Positions 13,046-25,158 of a stretch of 64,000 nt of DNA are shown one piece after another; the first letter of the stretch is position 1, and the number at the start of each line of letters is the position of its first letter. The notes below the pieces were generated by a model that did not search any database, was not told the DNA's origin, and worked only from the letters and a program-made list of their open reading frames with translations. The position numbers and the translations under genes are program-made. This DNA comes from Plasmodium coatneyi (Eukaryota > Apicomplexa > Aconoidasida > Haemosporida > Plasmodiidae). Location of the stretch: contig NC_033569.1 of the NCBI RefSeq assembly GCF_001680005.1, positions 1,798,001 to 1,862,000 of the forward strand. The letters are read 5' to 3'.

Positions 13046-14866
13046 TCACTTGTACTGGTATATACCAGACTCGGTTAAGTATTTAATCCACTTAATAATT
13101 TTATAATTGGATTTTTCGAAAACTTTAAGATATTTGATATACACGCCACTGGAAGTAAACATGGGGATTTTAAAATTTAGCGTGATGGGCATTTTGTAGG
13201 TATTTAAAAACTTAACTGTATTCATATTTTTAACTTTGTGTACTTGTAAAACAACCTTGGACAAGTCGTCCACCTTTTGTGTATTATTCATGTTGGAGTA
13301 AATTTGGTTTTGATTTTCAAGCGTTAAATATATCCTAATGCTATGTTCACTTGCGCTCGAAAATTTTTTAATTCTCCAGGTGACGATTCCCTCAATGTTG
13401 TTAAATTCAGTTTTTCCAATCGACTTATATTTCACTTCAACATCTTCAGAGAATTTATAAATAGGAATTTTTATCACAACGTCGGTGGCATACATGCTTC
13501 CCCTATAATTTGACTTAATGGTAACAGCGTATTCGTACCTGTTTGTATTTTTATAATCCCCATAGATACTTTTACTATTATTTGTGAGTTTTTTGAGAGA
13601 GAATTTTTTCTCCAACGATTTGGAGTACTGAAGTATGGGGTTGTATATAGCTATAATGTGAAAGGGTATCTGTATATTCTTCGTAATAGTATATTTCATC
13701 AGTTCGAATGTACCATCCGGGGGGGTGAAGGTAATGAGTTTACTATTTTCATACTTGGAGAGAGTCACACAATGGTGAAAAATGCAATTGTCGATAATTA
13801 TGTCGTCAGTTTGCTTATCTTCACTTGAGTTTTTCCTCTTGCTATTGCTTTGATTGGATTTTCCTTTTCCAATATTCTTCGAGCTACTATTCGCCGAGGT
13901 AGCATTATTGAGGTGATTATTCCCACTAGAGGCATTACTGGCATTGTTAAGAAGGTTAAACATATTATTTGTGCTGAGTTCACATATAGGCATCCCTGAG
14001 AGGCAACATTTCAGTGTGACCTTTCCATTGATATGGGCATATATTAAATTGTTGCTATTTATTGTAACATTTAGTATCTCCAATATATCAATGTATATTT
14101 CATTTTTTTTATAATAAATGTTGTTATTTCTCCAAGTGCAATTTCCCGTTATGTAATTAAAATTATTCGCTGGTTTATTGTTGTTAATTATTTTATTTTT
14201 AATTCGGTTGAGCGTTTCCTTGCCTATATATTTTAATTTATTTTTTTCATTCAATTCGTAACTGTTTGAATTTTTTAAGCTATTCTTCTTTTTGTAAGAG
14301 TCTTTACTACTTCCATTATAATATTTCATGTGTAGTCCTTCATTCTGGTTTTGTATATTCGTGTCATGTACAATATCTTCAATCACACAGTTGGGGTTCC
14401 GTAGCTCATTTGACACCTTCTGAAAGTACTTAGAAGTCCTACTGTAATATTTGACCTTATTGAGGAGGCTATTCTTTAAAATATTTACTTCCAACGTTTG
14501 TGGATATCCGTAGTCTATTATTTCATCACATATTTCGTAAATCAGCACAAAGTTGTTTACTATATTTATTCCCGAAATTTCCTTGTTAAGGAAGTAATTT
14601 AATATTTCGATAAATTTATATATAAAGTTGAAGATCAGGCAAATATTTGAGTTGCTTCTGGTCAGAACGGTTATCACAATTTCGTTTATGCTCACGTTTA
14701 GGAAGAAGACGTTGTTTATTTCTACTATTGGGTGCTCGAAGAATCTCTTCGTTTTTATATATTTGTTTATGTAATGATTCAGGTCGTTCTTTCTCGTCAC
14801 GTTTCGATAGTTCCTCTGTATTAGCAACTGCCCGTTTATGAAAAAAATGTACAGGGCGTCTATCAT
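13046..14866 (-). CDS. AP-2 complex subunit mu (clathrin adaptor medium chain)
   Basis: Single-exon gene of 606 residues. The start MIDALYIFFINGQLLIQRNYR is the typical opening of an adaptor mu chain and forms the N-terminal longin-like domain (about 1-140). A Lys/Asn-rich linker follows. The mu homology domain begins near residue 243, where WRNNNIYYKKNEIYIDILE fits the family signature W(R)xxGIxYKKNExFLDVIE, followed by a conserved LSGMP. A roughly 70-residue Ser/Asn-rich insert (about 13780-13970 in DNA) interrupts the domain. The family binds YxxPhi cargo signals and phosphoinositides and builds clathrin coats. I assign mu-2 from similarity and remembered synteny; mu-1, mu-3 and mu-4 are alternatives that only a phylogeny could exclude. 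Confidence 0.85.
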   Translation of the reverse strand: MIDALYIFFINGQLLIQRNYRNVTRKNDLNHYINKYIKTKRFFEHPIVEINNVFFLNVSINEIVITVLTRSNSNICLIFNFIYKFIEILNYFLNKEISGINIVNNFVLIYEICDEIIDYGYPQTLEVNILKNSLLNKVKYYSRTSKYFQKVSNELRNPNCVIEDIVHDTNIQNQNEGLHMKYYNGSSKDSYKKKNSLKNSNSYELNEKNKLKYIGKETLNRIKNKIINNNKPANNFNYITGNCTWRNNNIYYKKNEIYIDILEILNVTINSNNLIYAHINGKVTLKCCLSGMPICELSTNNMFNLLNNASNASSGNNHLNNATSANSSSKNIGKGKSNQSNSKRKNSSEDKQTDDIIIDNCIFHHCVTLSKYENSKLITFTPPDGTFELMKYTITKNIQIPFHIIAIYNPILQYSKSLEKKFSLKKLTNNSKSIYGDYKNTNRYEYAVTIKSNYRGSMYATDVVIKIPIYKFSEDVEVKYKSIGKTEFNNIEGIVTWRIKKFSSASEHSIRIYLTLENQNQIYSNMNNTQKVDDLSKVVLQVHKVKNMNTVKFLNTYKMPITLNFKIPMFTSSGVYIKYLKVFEKSNYKIIKWIKYLTESGIYQYK

Positions 14867-16328
14867 CTTGGGTTCGCATATTCTTCGGCACTGCTTCGGG
14901 GGTCGTTCCTACGTCACGGTCACGTGAACCCCACTTCGTTGCTATTATCATTAACTAGGGTGATGCGGGTGGACATCCGGAATGCAGCCCCTTCACACAC
15001 CTTTACCGCGGTTTGCGCTCGGAGTTGAACCTATATGCTCACAGGGGGGTACGTTAATTCGACCATGCAGCCATTCACCCCTGCGGTTGTGCTGCTATCC
15101 ACACATACGTACAAATATGCAATCTCAAGCAGACATAAGTATAAGCACAACCACAACCACAAGCACTTTGTGAAGAGTTCACATTTCGCATGCCACCCAG
15201 ATGATGGGGCAAAAGGGCTTGCTCGATAAAACTACTAAATTACAACAAAAAAAAAAAACGTAATGTAAATGTAATGTAATGTGATGTAAAAAAATTACGC
15301 GGAAGACAGGGAAGTAAAATGTGCCACGTGAGGGCTAAAAACAAAAGTCTTCGATGAATTATCAACACTAAAGTAGATCAGCCGTTCGTTCTTTACAAAT
15401 GGACGAATGGTCTTTCGAGGGTCAAATAGCACGCCGCATAACTGCCCTTCTCTCCATCCGTGTTGTTAGGGTCGGTCACTTGAATGGCTTTACGCTAGCA
15501 GAATGGTATGTGCGCATGTACATATATGTATATTTTATACGCATAAACATAATCACTTTTCCTAAGCCGCCTTCCCAAACTTGTGCATGGCTGTGCAGGA
15601 AAACAACTTGTCGAAATGAGCGCTTCTTCTTACACGGTGAGCAAAACAAACGTAAATACCATTTCGAAAAGATGGTAAAGGGGGCACCGGTAGCTAAAAA
15701 AATTCTCTGAAATGTTCTAAAGTTTGCAAAAACGTGCTAGTCTCTTTTAATACGCTAAATGCAGATTTATGTATACATTTACGCATGCATATGGTGGCGG
15801 CTAATTCGTCGCATAGTAAACGTTGGCATATACTTTTGTTTGAATGGTTTTATCTGGGCATTTGTACATTTTGCTGTTTTTATTCATTAGCGCCAAAACG
15901 GTTAACCTTCTCTATTCAGACTATACCGCTACTAGTTTGCTAAAACCTTTCTCATTAAATTAGGAACACTCGTTTCCATTGCTCTGGTTGATAAATTATC
16001 ATATCGTTATATTGCTGATATACAAGTTCATATGGATGTATGTAATATGGGCACGTGAATAAACATGAGATAGTTTCTCTTTTTTTTAATGGCGATGATG
16101 ACTACGACTTGAAAAGTGGGTACATCTCCAATTCGGTTTCTCTTCCGTGGGGTGAGTATTATACACGGGTAGCGTATTCACCATTGAGGCATTAAAGTTA
16201 AGGGACGTTTTACAAACTTTTTTTTTAATGATGACAGAAAATGTGAAATGGAAAAAGAAAACGAAAAATAGAAAAAGGGAAAAACAATAAAATGTCCCTC
16301 GTTTTGACCGCACGTTTATAGGTTGTTC

Positions 16329-16359
<31 letters not shown>

Positions 16360-17760
16360 TCCGCCTCTCCCATTTGGTTTATTTATTTTTCCACTGAATT
16401 TTCTACAAAAGGCAATAGGAACATAATTTTTTAACTTTATTTTTCCCCGCTTTCGTATAAATGCGCATGCGGAGGTAAATAAATCGTCCTTGCTATAGGT
16501 TCACGTTAAATATATATGCCATTATTGCACATAATAAGCGAGCGGGTAAATTCTTATCACACCTGTGCCATTTACTTAAAGCGCCCTTCTCATTTGTCAT
16601 GTATAATGGCCTGTACAGCGTGCACATAAAGCATAACAACACGACACGGTTTGGTTTTTTCCATAAAATGCGCCAAGGGATTTTTACAGTCAACACTGAC
16701 ACTTTTGCTATCCCATCTTCTTTGTCATAAAATTAATAAGCAAAAGGGAAAAGGGGAAAAAGTCCCATCGGGTTTGCAAAAATGGTGAAGTGGTCTCCAA
16801 AAATTTCAGCATTTATTTGTACATATGCGAACATACCATTACATACAATGCGTGATAATTAAATTAGAATATGTAACCATTTTTAAAAATTCGAATTGGG
16901 TTCGCCCGTCATCCATTTGTCCATATTAAAAGGGAATAAAAAAAAAAAAAAAAAAGGGGGAAGCCGCATATAACGTAATTCAATAACCATTTGTCATCAC
17001 AGCATCGAATTGAATGATGCAAGTAATGTGCCACGGAATACTACTTATTCTTTTTAAAATGTTGTAAAAGCAGAAAGGTACGCTTTTATAAAAATGTAAG
17101 ACTATTTTTATTTTTATTTGTTTGGCTCTTCCTCCATTTATCCCTTTTCAAATGTTTCGCATACCATACCGTTTTGCATGAGCAATGGTTGAATGGTAAC
17201 TCCCGTTTTCTACAAACGTGGAATTGTAGAAGAATGAGCTCACTTAGTTGTTTGTGCGTTATGCAGCTGAACGTGCAGTGCATATGCAACACCTGTATTC
17301 GTGAGTTCCCATTTGTACGCGCACATTTGTGTAGGGCATTCCCCCCACACGCCCCCACGTATGAACGACAAGTACCAAGTGCAACCATTCCAAGTGGATG
17401 AAATGCACACCTACAGGTGGTTGCCAACCACTGTAGCACAACATAAATCATGCACACATCACCTTTCTGCAAAATTGCCAATCCGTATAAAATTTCAAAG
17501 ACGAAGCCGCTTTATACATCATCTCATATGTAAAGAAGGACGCGAAGTGGAAACACAAAATTGAGGAAGCACAAATTCGTCACTGATTGCTCACATTTAC
17601 CCACCTCATATGAGTGAAAAACGAGGCATGAAAACTCATAGGTAGGCACATAAATATGCTTACAAGAATGTGATTTTAACTTGCAAGAAGCAACAACACA
17701 TACACACGCACAGTATACACAGGCGACTCTTCCGAATAATTTCACCCACCCCTTAACTAA
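14867..17760. other. Divergent promoter region between AP-2 mu and the symplekin-like gene
   Basis: Head-to-head spacer of 2.9 kb, which must serve two promoters. It contains a short CACAAC/CACAAG array near 15146-15170, GTAAT-type pentamers near 15258-15290, a T run at about 16330-16353 and an A run at about 16939-16956. The open frames inside (for example 15399-15710) show no family resemblance or splice logic, so I do not call them. Confidence 0.5.
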
Positions 17761-20700
17761 ATGGTACAGAACAGAAAAAGGAACAGAAAATGCCGCATCC
17801 AAAAAATCATCCAGCTGCTCGAAAATGACGAAGAAGACGAGCAAAGCCTAATCCCGCACATCATCGATATAGAGCAAATATTCTTCGAATGTTTTAACAA
17901 TGAAAATAAAAAAAATCGAAGGATAATTAACACGTACGTCATTCCGTATGTAAACCTACTGCTGGAGCGCGTAGATAATGGGGATGCAAAAGTTAACTGC
18001 CCATTTAGGGAAAAATTGCTAACAAGAATATTAACATTCCTTTCATCGGTCCTACGGATTAACAAAAATTACGCACACTTAGTTGTCTCCTACTTTGTAA
18101 ACCTAATTGAACAAAAGTATTATGTTGTAAAAATTGTTGACCATTTAAAAAAAATTATCATCCCCCTGTTGAAGGGGCTTATATTTTCGAAAGGGTGCCT
18201 ACACGACTGTGGAGATAATACTTCCTTCTACGATAATGATGAAGAAAGGGAGGAAGAAAAACGAAACGAAGTGAATAATATTAAGCAAGGATTCCACAAT
18301 TATGTCATACTGAAAAGCAAAATTTTTAACATCCTAACGAACTTCCATTTCGATAAAGGGGTAACGGAAAACCCGTACAAATATGACTTAATAAAAAACT
18401 TGATGCTCATTTTGACCAAGGAAATTTTATTTTTTTTTCACATTTTAAAAAATAAAAAAAATATATTTAAAGAAATATTAAGTGAGCAGAAACAAGTGCA
18501 CCATGTAATTAACCAAGTGTTCGACATTGCATACCTCAATGTTGTTACAGACAAGGTTAATATGAACAATTATGATGAGATTATTATGATATGGCTCGAG
18601 CAGGACATCCGACTGTTAAACGATTTGATTCTTTTTAACCTTAGTAAAAATGGAAACAACACAAATGATCCTGCCAAGAATGAGTTATCTGTGCAAAAAA
18701 TAAAGGAGGAGTTGGGGGGGAAATCACCCCGTAGTGGTTCCATCCCTGCCGTTGCAAAAAAAGGGGGGAGAAAAAAAAAATTAAAATCTGAGCAAAATGT
18801 GAAAATGGAATGCACTATTAAGCGCGAAAACGACGAGGAAGAAACAGTCATAAAGGAAGAACGTAGTAGCTGGGATGAGGAGGTACCCAAGTTGGAAATT
18901 TTTAACAAATTGATAGCCCAATTTAATGGGGGGAAAAACGAAAGCGCAGGTGGTGGGAAGCATGTGACCTGCGAAAGTTCGCACGAAAATGCACACGAAG
19001 ATACGTTCGAAGGTATGTTCGGCGGTGTGTACGAATGTGCCTACCAATACGGGGTCGAAGCTGCGATGGGAGCTTCCCCTTCTGACACCCCCCCCGGGGA
19101 AGAACCACCAGAGAATTACCACGAACTCGCCAAAAAGTATGTCATAAGTACAGACTGTCTAATAGGCACTATTGATCAAATCACAACAGACAACATCATT
19201 TTTCTGACCCATCTGATGAGAAATGTGTTTTACCTAATCCGCGAAGTCCCCTTTGTTTTCAATTTTTTCCTTAAGAATATTTTCATAATGGTGAGTGAAT
19301 TGGTGCGAATACAGGGAGGTGCAGCGGAGGGGGAAAAACGTATCGACCAGTGTGGGGAGGATGATCAGGCTGCCACTCCGCATGACGAAACAGGCCTAAG
19401 CAGTTATAAGAGAAAACTGTTTAACTGCATGGTTCAGTACATAAAAAACGAACTGTACTTGCTGATATGCAGAAGTAGTGTAAATTTCCCCTTCTACTAT
19501 GCATATGTTACGAGCTTGCTAAACATGCTTGGGGAAGAGGGCAGCACAGAGGAATTAGTAAAAAAAAAAAAGGCATCCATAAAGAGCACCCTCTTGGACA
19601 TGGAAAAGGAAAAAAAGAGTAAGGTGCACGAAAATAACTTAAACTACAATTGTGAGTATTTAAAAACAAATGTTTTGAGGAAGGATTTCTATGGGTATAA
19701 GAAGTTAAAAAACGAGCAGGTGGACATCATGTCCTACTTAAAGGTAAAAATGAACGAAAGCGAAAATGAGCAGGAAAACCTTAGCGAAAATAACAGGGAC
19801 AGGGACGATTTCCTTAAAAAAGAGGAAAAGGAAAATATATTTATAAATCAAATTGTGAAAAAATTATATCTCACAAATTTTAAACTGGACAAGGAGTATT
19901 ATGAAAAGTTCGACTGCTCTAAGAGGACTAACGTGAAGGATCTATTTTGCGGGAGAAGGATGGGACCAAACGGGGGTAGAACAGGCCTTTGCGATTTTTA
20001 CGCCTACGATCAGGCATCAATCACTAATAGGGTTCCAAGCAGCACAGCCGATTTTTGTGAGGCGAAGCCCGCTGTAGGGGAAAACCCTGTTGATCAAAAC
20101 GACAACAACGAAGGAGACGCTAATCACATTGTGCCACATAGCGCAGAAACGGACATAACGTCGAACGAAAATCAGAAGGGAATCCATGCTCACCTTCTCA
20201 GAAGTAACTACAAAGACATGTACGCCAACTTTCTAAAGAATGATCTGAAATATTACAACAATGTTAAATCAAACGACAGCATCCTCGGAACAGTGGAATT
20301 GTATTACTTCCTCATTTTTTCACAAATACTGAACAACAACTTGGAAAATAACGTTCCAGTGTTGGGTGAAAATATCTTCATCAAAAGGATCAATAATTTA
20401 AAGGTTATTAATAACGTAATTAAGAGGATAATTTTAAATGACATGATGAAGGAAAAGCTGAAATTTTATTTTCTCATTTTGTACCTGGTGAAGATTAACA
20501 CCGTGTGTATATTTAAGGGAAAGAACCCCAGCGATGTTTTCCTAAATTATTCCGCCATATTTAAAATTTTTAACAATTTACTATTCTTTTCGTACATCCA
20601 GGATGAAAAAAAAAAAAAAAAAAAAAAAACAGGTAAAAGGGGCCGATCAGCACAAACGGCTAGCAGGTCGTTCCGCACACCAAACGGATGTTCATCATTA

Positions 20701-23700
20701 TGATCACACGTTGGGCTACACAACCTTCTGCTACAATTATTTGGATAAATTGAAGAAGAAAATAAAATCAAAAGGATACGCCTACAGGAAAGAACTGCAG
20801 AAGAGCAAGTTCAAAGGCAAATGCAAATATGATGAAATTTTAAATATCATGATTTTTTTTTTACATAATGATAAATTATTAGCCAACCATCGAGATCAGT
20901 ATATTAAAACTTTCATTGAACAAATTTTGGAGACCCCTAAGTTAACCTTCTCCTTTTTTATCTACCTGATTATCTGGCTCAACAATATAGACGTTCATAT
21001 GGATTACACTGGCTATATTAACAATTCGAATAGTGGCCATATGTCCCTTACCGAGGGGGGCGTGAATAAGAGAGAAATAATGAACCAAGTTGTGCCGACA
21101 GAGGGGTTGGAGGAGGCCCATGTGAAAAGGGGAGAGATGCTCTGCGAAGGGGAGGATGCCAACTTGATTCAGACGAACCAATTAAGAAGCATTAAAAAGG
21201 AAGATGAACATGGAATAGTAGCAAATGAAGGGGAATATCACACGCCAAATGGTGGTGACCCTCGCTCTGTAATTGCTTCCCATAGGGGGGAAACCAAACA
21301 GGACAAGAACTACCCGTTTGATGAGCACACCTGCAGCGTGTCGTCAGATGGATCCGCCTCTCACTTCGATGTTGAATTAAGCGAAAGTGACAACACGGAT
21401 GATTGTACAGATGAAGAAAATAAAGTGGACGCATTCGATGTAGAGGAGAAGGACAACAACCAAGGTGATGATTCGGACAAAAGTTTTATTTCGAATGAAG
21501 GGGAAACTTTACAAAATGGTGATACCGGCGTAGGGTTAGTACCGAGAGGAAACCTTCCTCCTAACGTATCAATCTGCAGTAAACAGGATGACCGGGGAGA
21601 TAACACTGGAGAAGAAAATATATACAATGAAAACATTTCCAGTGGTGCGTATAAAATTGCCACAAGGAATAATTCCCATAGGAAGAAGGAAAAAAAAGAC
21701 GACTCTTCTCTCATCACAAGTAGGGAAATCGAAGTGGACGAACCAATTTTTAACATAAATTATTACATTAAGTACTCCCCTAAGGCGCAAAGCGCTTCGA
21801 ATTATTACATTTTTTGTTTTTCCTTAATTTCCAATTTGTTGAAGAAAAATCAAAACATAAGAGCGAAGAAAACAATTTTAGCCATTTATATAAACACGCT
21901 ATTCAAATCCAGCAACGAAATTAGAAACCTTTTAAAAAAACTCATCACTGCAGCCAAGGGAATTTACAATAATGCGTTAAGCTTTTTTGTTTACACGAAA
22001 AGAGTATACAGATTTTATCACCAAGTTTTTATTTTATTTTTACTATACATTTGTAATATGTATATGCCCCATTTGAAAAATGACATCCATTTTTTTTCTC
22101 ACTTTGCCTTTTATCTGTGGCCAATGGAATTAATTAATTTTGTTCATAATTTTTTAATAACCAATTTTTCCTTTTTCTATAATGATATTTTGTGTATATT
22201 TGTGAATTGTCAGAATGTCCCATCCTATGAAAAGCGGATGCGGTCTTTAAAAAACTATGAGTTTGTTAAGGGGAAGTTAAATGAATACGTGAAAGGTTTG
22301 GACCGCCCCGAAATATTCCAATCAGTGGAATCGTTCCTAAAGCAGACGGACTTCTTCAACACGGGTAAGGCGGATGGCCAGGGGGGCGCAGCGCCAAGTG
22401 GGGCACACTCCGAAGGGGAGCAATCACCTGTGGAAGACGAGAATAATTCCGACGATGAAAAGAACGAAGAAAACTACATTCACGGAGAAGACACCGACGA
22501 GGAGGCCCAGGAGTGCCTGCAGAAGAACGAAATTTCGCAGAAAATCCTGCTCGAAGAAATCTTCGTCCGGCTGTTCATGCAAGCAGTAGATCTGCTCGAA
22601 GACAACAAAATGATCGCCAGAATGAAAAAGGGAAACGTCTTCCTAAACTTTGTGAGTATTCATTACGTGGATGCCTTGTGCAAATTTGTCCTCACGAAGG
22701 TAGAAAAGGTGTACCAGAAGAAGAAAGCCCAGTTTTGGGACAACTTTTCCACACTTCTGAACGAATCACCAGAAGAGGATAAAAAAAAAATGGCAGACCA
22801 GGAAGACAGAACTGTAGAATTGCAAGACATTTTACACTTTTTCCTAAACGCAATTGATAATTTCCTAAGCATCTGTGTTAGATCTTCCATATTCTTTCAC
22901 CTCTATTTAAACACCTATGCCAATTGTGTAAAAAAAGAAGTGAGGACAATTTTGTTGACCAAGTTTGTAGCCTCCCTTCCCTTGTTAAAGTCCCTTTTCC
23001 ATGAGGAGTTTTTTAGGATTCTGAAATATAATAATAAGTGCAATAACCAGAATGTGGAGACGGGAAAAGAAGCTGGTGAAAAGAAACAGGAAGACGGAGC
23101 TGCTTCTTCCGAAACGAGTGTTATAAAAGACAGTGTGGAAGACGCCGAGCAGGGAAAAGACACGCAAAATGAACAGAAAAATGATGCTACAAAAGCGGAA
23201 GAAACGGACGCCAATGTCCAAAACAGCTCCTTCCAAGTTAATATAGAAATTATAAAATACATAAGTCGAAATTTGAGTGAGCATACAACCGCAGCGTCTG
23301 TCCCCTCGTGGGAAAGTCGCACAAATTTTCTTAATTTCTGCTACAATTTGTACTTGGAAAATAACAACGTTTATTTTATCATCGAATTGGTAGCCTTTTT
23401 GAAGAAAGAGCAAACTGTACATATATTTAATGAAATAATTAAAAGCGATCTGGACGAAAATACCAAAGTGGACCTCCTCAAATTCTGCATCAACAAAATT
23501 GTAAAGTTGCCATATTTTTACATCATCGAAAAGCAGAAGCAAAAACAAAATGAGAATGAAAATGAAGCCTACTACATCACGAATATTGAAATTTTTTACT
23601 TTTATTACAATTTGAATAAAAATAAAAATATCCAAAAAATTATGCTGGACTATTTTGTCACCAAAGTGAATTTACACACTGTTGATGATCAGGAAAATAA

Positions 23701-24431
23701 AATGTTCAACGATATTACAATAAAAGACTTGGCCAATATAATTCAGCAAATTGCCGAAAATACCAATGCCATATTCCCCATTTATGGAAGGTTTCTATGT
23801 CAAATTAGCAAAAATATTAACATTTTGCGAGAATTTATAAGTAGTATTATTATCCCCCTGCTGATACAAAAAAAAATTTGGAACAACAAGGTCATATGGA
23901 AGGGCTGCTTAATGTGCATATCGATGTTGTGGCCCGATTTCAAGCACTCCCTTTTTTACGTTTTTTTTATGTTGCCCGCGTAAGTTTTTGAGAGGCAAGA
24001 GGAAGGGCACGCTCTCCTCGTTCATGGCTGTGCGGGAAGCGGCATTAATCAGCCAACCGGTTAATTCGTCAGTTATTTGTTTGTTAATTCATTTTTTTTT
24101 TTTTTTTTCTTCCTCCCGAAGGGACGAATGCACCACGCTGTTCAACGCCCTACAGCAGAAGTATCCCCTGACCAGCGACCTCATCGAGCTGATCTCCTCC
24201 AACGAGCAAGTAAGTGTAGAAGACCCGCAGGACACATTTGCCTGTCCTTCATTTTGTTTCGTTCTGTTTCGTTTTATTTTCTTTTGCTCTGTTTTCCTTT
24301 TCGCTGGTTGGTAACTCACCCCGCAACAAGTGCTACACACCCAGGTTAATCACCCCTATTTTACCCTCCGACTATTTCTGCAGGCGAAGCGTATGTGCCC
24401 GGAACATTTGAAGAATCTGCTAAACACCTGA
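17761..24431 (+). CDS. Symplekin/Pta1-like cleavage-polyadenylation scaffold (frame break in a poly-A run)
   Basis: About 2117 residues if one A is removed from the 24-A run at 20606-20629; as given, the frame ends at 20703 and an overlapping frame runs on to 23979. Two small 3' exons follow at 24122-24209 and 24384-24431, joined by clean GTAAGT donors and pyrimidine-rich acceptors. The N-terminal part is helical and ARM/HEAT-like, with acidic and Lys-rich inserts. The last about 230 residues resemble the symplekin C-terminal domain, in particular KVIWKGCLMCISMLWPDF...FFMLPADECTTLFNALQQKYP, which parallels the family pattern 'KLWEGFIKC...QLPxxQL...KxPxL'. Symplekin holds together the nuclear pre-mRNA 3'-end cleavage and polyadenylation machinery. 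The assignment rests on the C-terminal domain and general architecture; it would otherwise be a conserved unknown. Confidence 0.68.
20606..20629 (+). other. 24-A homopolymer carrying a one-base frame break
   Basis: The run follows GGATG and precedes CAGGTAAAAGG. Frame 1 is used upstream and frame 2 downstream, so removing one A (or adding two) restores a single long reading frame through a Lys tract. A splice here is unlikely: the nearest AG acceptors after the CAG/GTAAAA site are only about 15-35 bases away, too short for an intron. Sequencing or assembly error in the homopolymer is the simplest explanation. Confidence 0.7.
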
Positions 24432-25158
24432 TACGGTTACGTGCATCAAATTTTGAAAAAGGAAAAACTAACGCAAGACAGTGCGTCACCCCTATTGCTA
24501 GGGCAAATCACATTTGAAGGAAATGCCGCTCTCATTTAGTTGAACGATTTGTAAACAAAAAGACAGTTGGTTTCGAGAAACCGCATTTTCACCCCTTTCT
24601 TTTTTTATCTACCTAGATGCAATACACTGCGAGTAGTTCATACTGTGTCAATTCATGTCCCATGTTTGTCATTTTTACAATTTTGAAATGGACCACTTGC
24701 ACCCACAACATATGCGTGTGCGCATGATTGTACAAAGTACCAAATAGCTGCTGCACCACTACTTAACCGCATAACGTTAAAGGAAGTAGCAACTTTCCCC
24801 TGGGGAATATATTAAAAAAAACTTCTTTTTGTATAATATATTGTTGTAAGCATTTCCTCTGTTTGGTTAAAACGGGAAAATGGGACAAGAAAGAAGAATG
24901 AGGCAAGGGGGCGAAAAAGAACGAACGAAAGGAAAGAACAAAAAAAAGGTTAAGCAAATTGTACGTTAAAAGTGGGCCCCAAAAGAGGGCAAAATTGAAC
25001 GATGTAGAATGAATGAAAGAGAATAAGTGAGGCAAGACAGAATCCTCCTACCACCTCTTCCTTGCCTTCAAACAGTTTTAACGCAGTTAAGTGCCATCTT
25101 TAAAAAATTGAAAAAAAAGTTAAAAAAAATTTTTTTTTTTTAAGTTTTAATTGACTGC
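24432..25158. other. Tail-to-tail spacer after the symplekin-like gene
   Basis: Converging 3' ends; only A/T-rich untranslated sequence is visible, including a T run near 25129-25141. No gene is seen. Confidence 0.5.

Noticed and set aside
15399..15710. 103-residue open frame in the AP-2 mu/symplekin spacer
   Set aside because: No family resemblance, unusual composition for this genome, and no splice partners; likely chance.
20630..20740. An intron starting at CAG/GTAAAAGG that would repair the symplekin-like frame
   Set aside because: The nearest AG acceptors are only about 15-35 bases downstream, and the first in-phase continuation would need an intron far shorter than any other in the window; a one-base homopolymer error explains it better.
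22985..23635. 216-residue minus-strand frame
   Set aside because: Antisense shadow of the symplekin-like coding region; Phe/Ile-rich as expected from reverse Lys/Asn codons.
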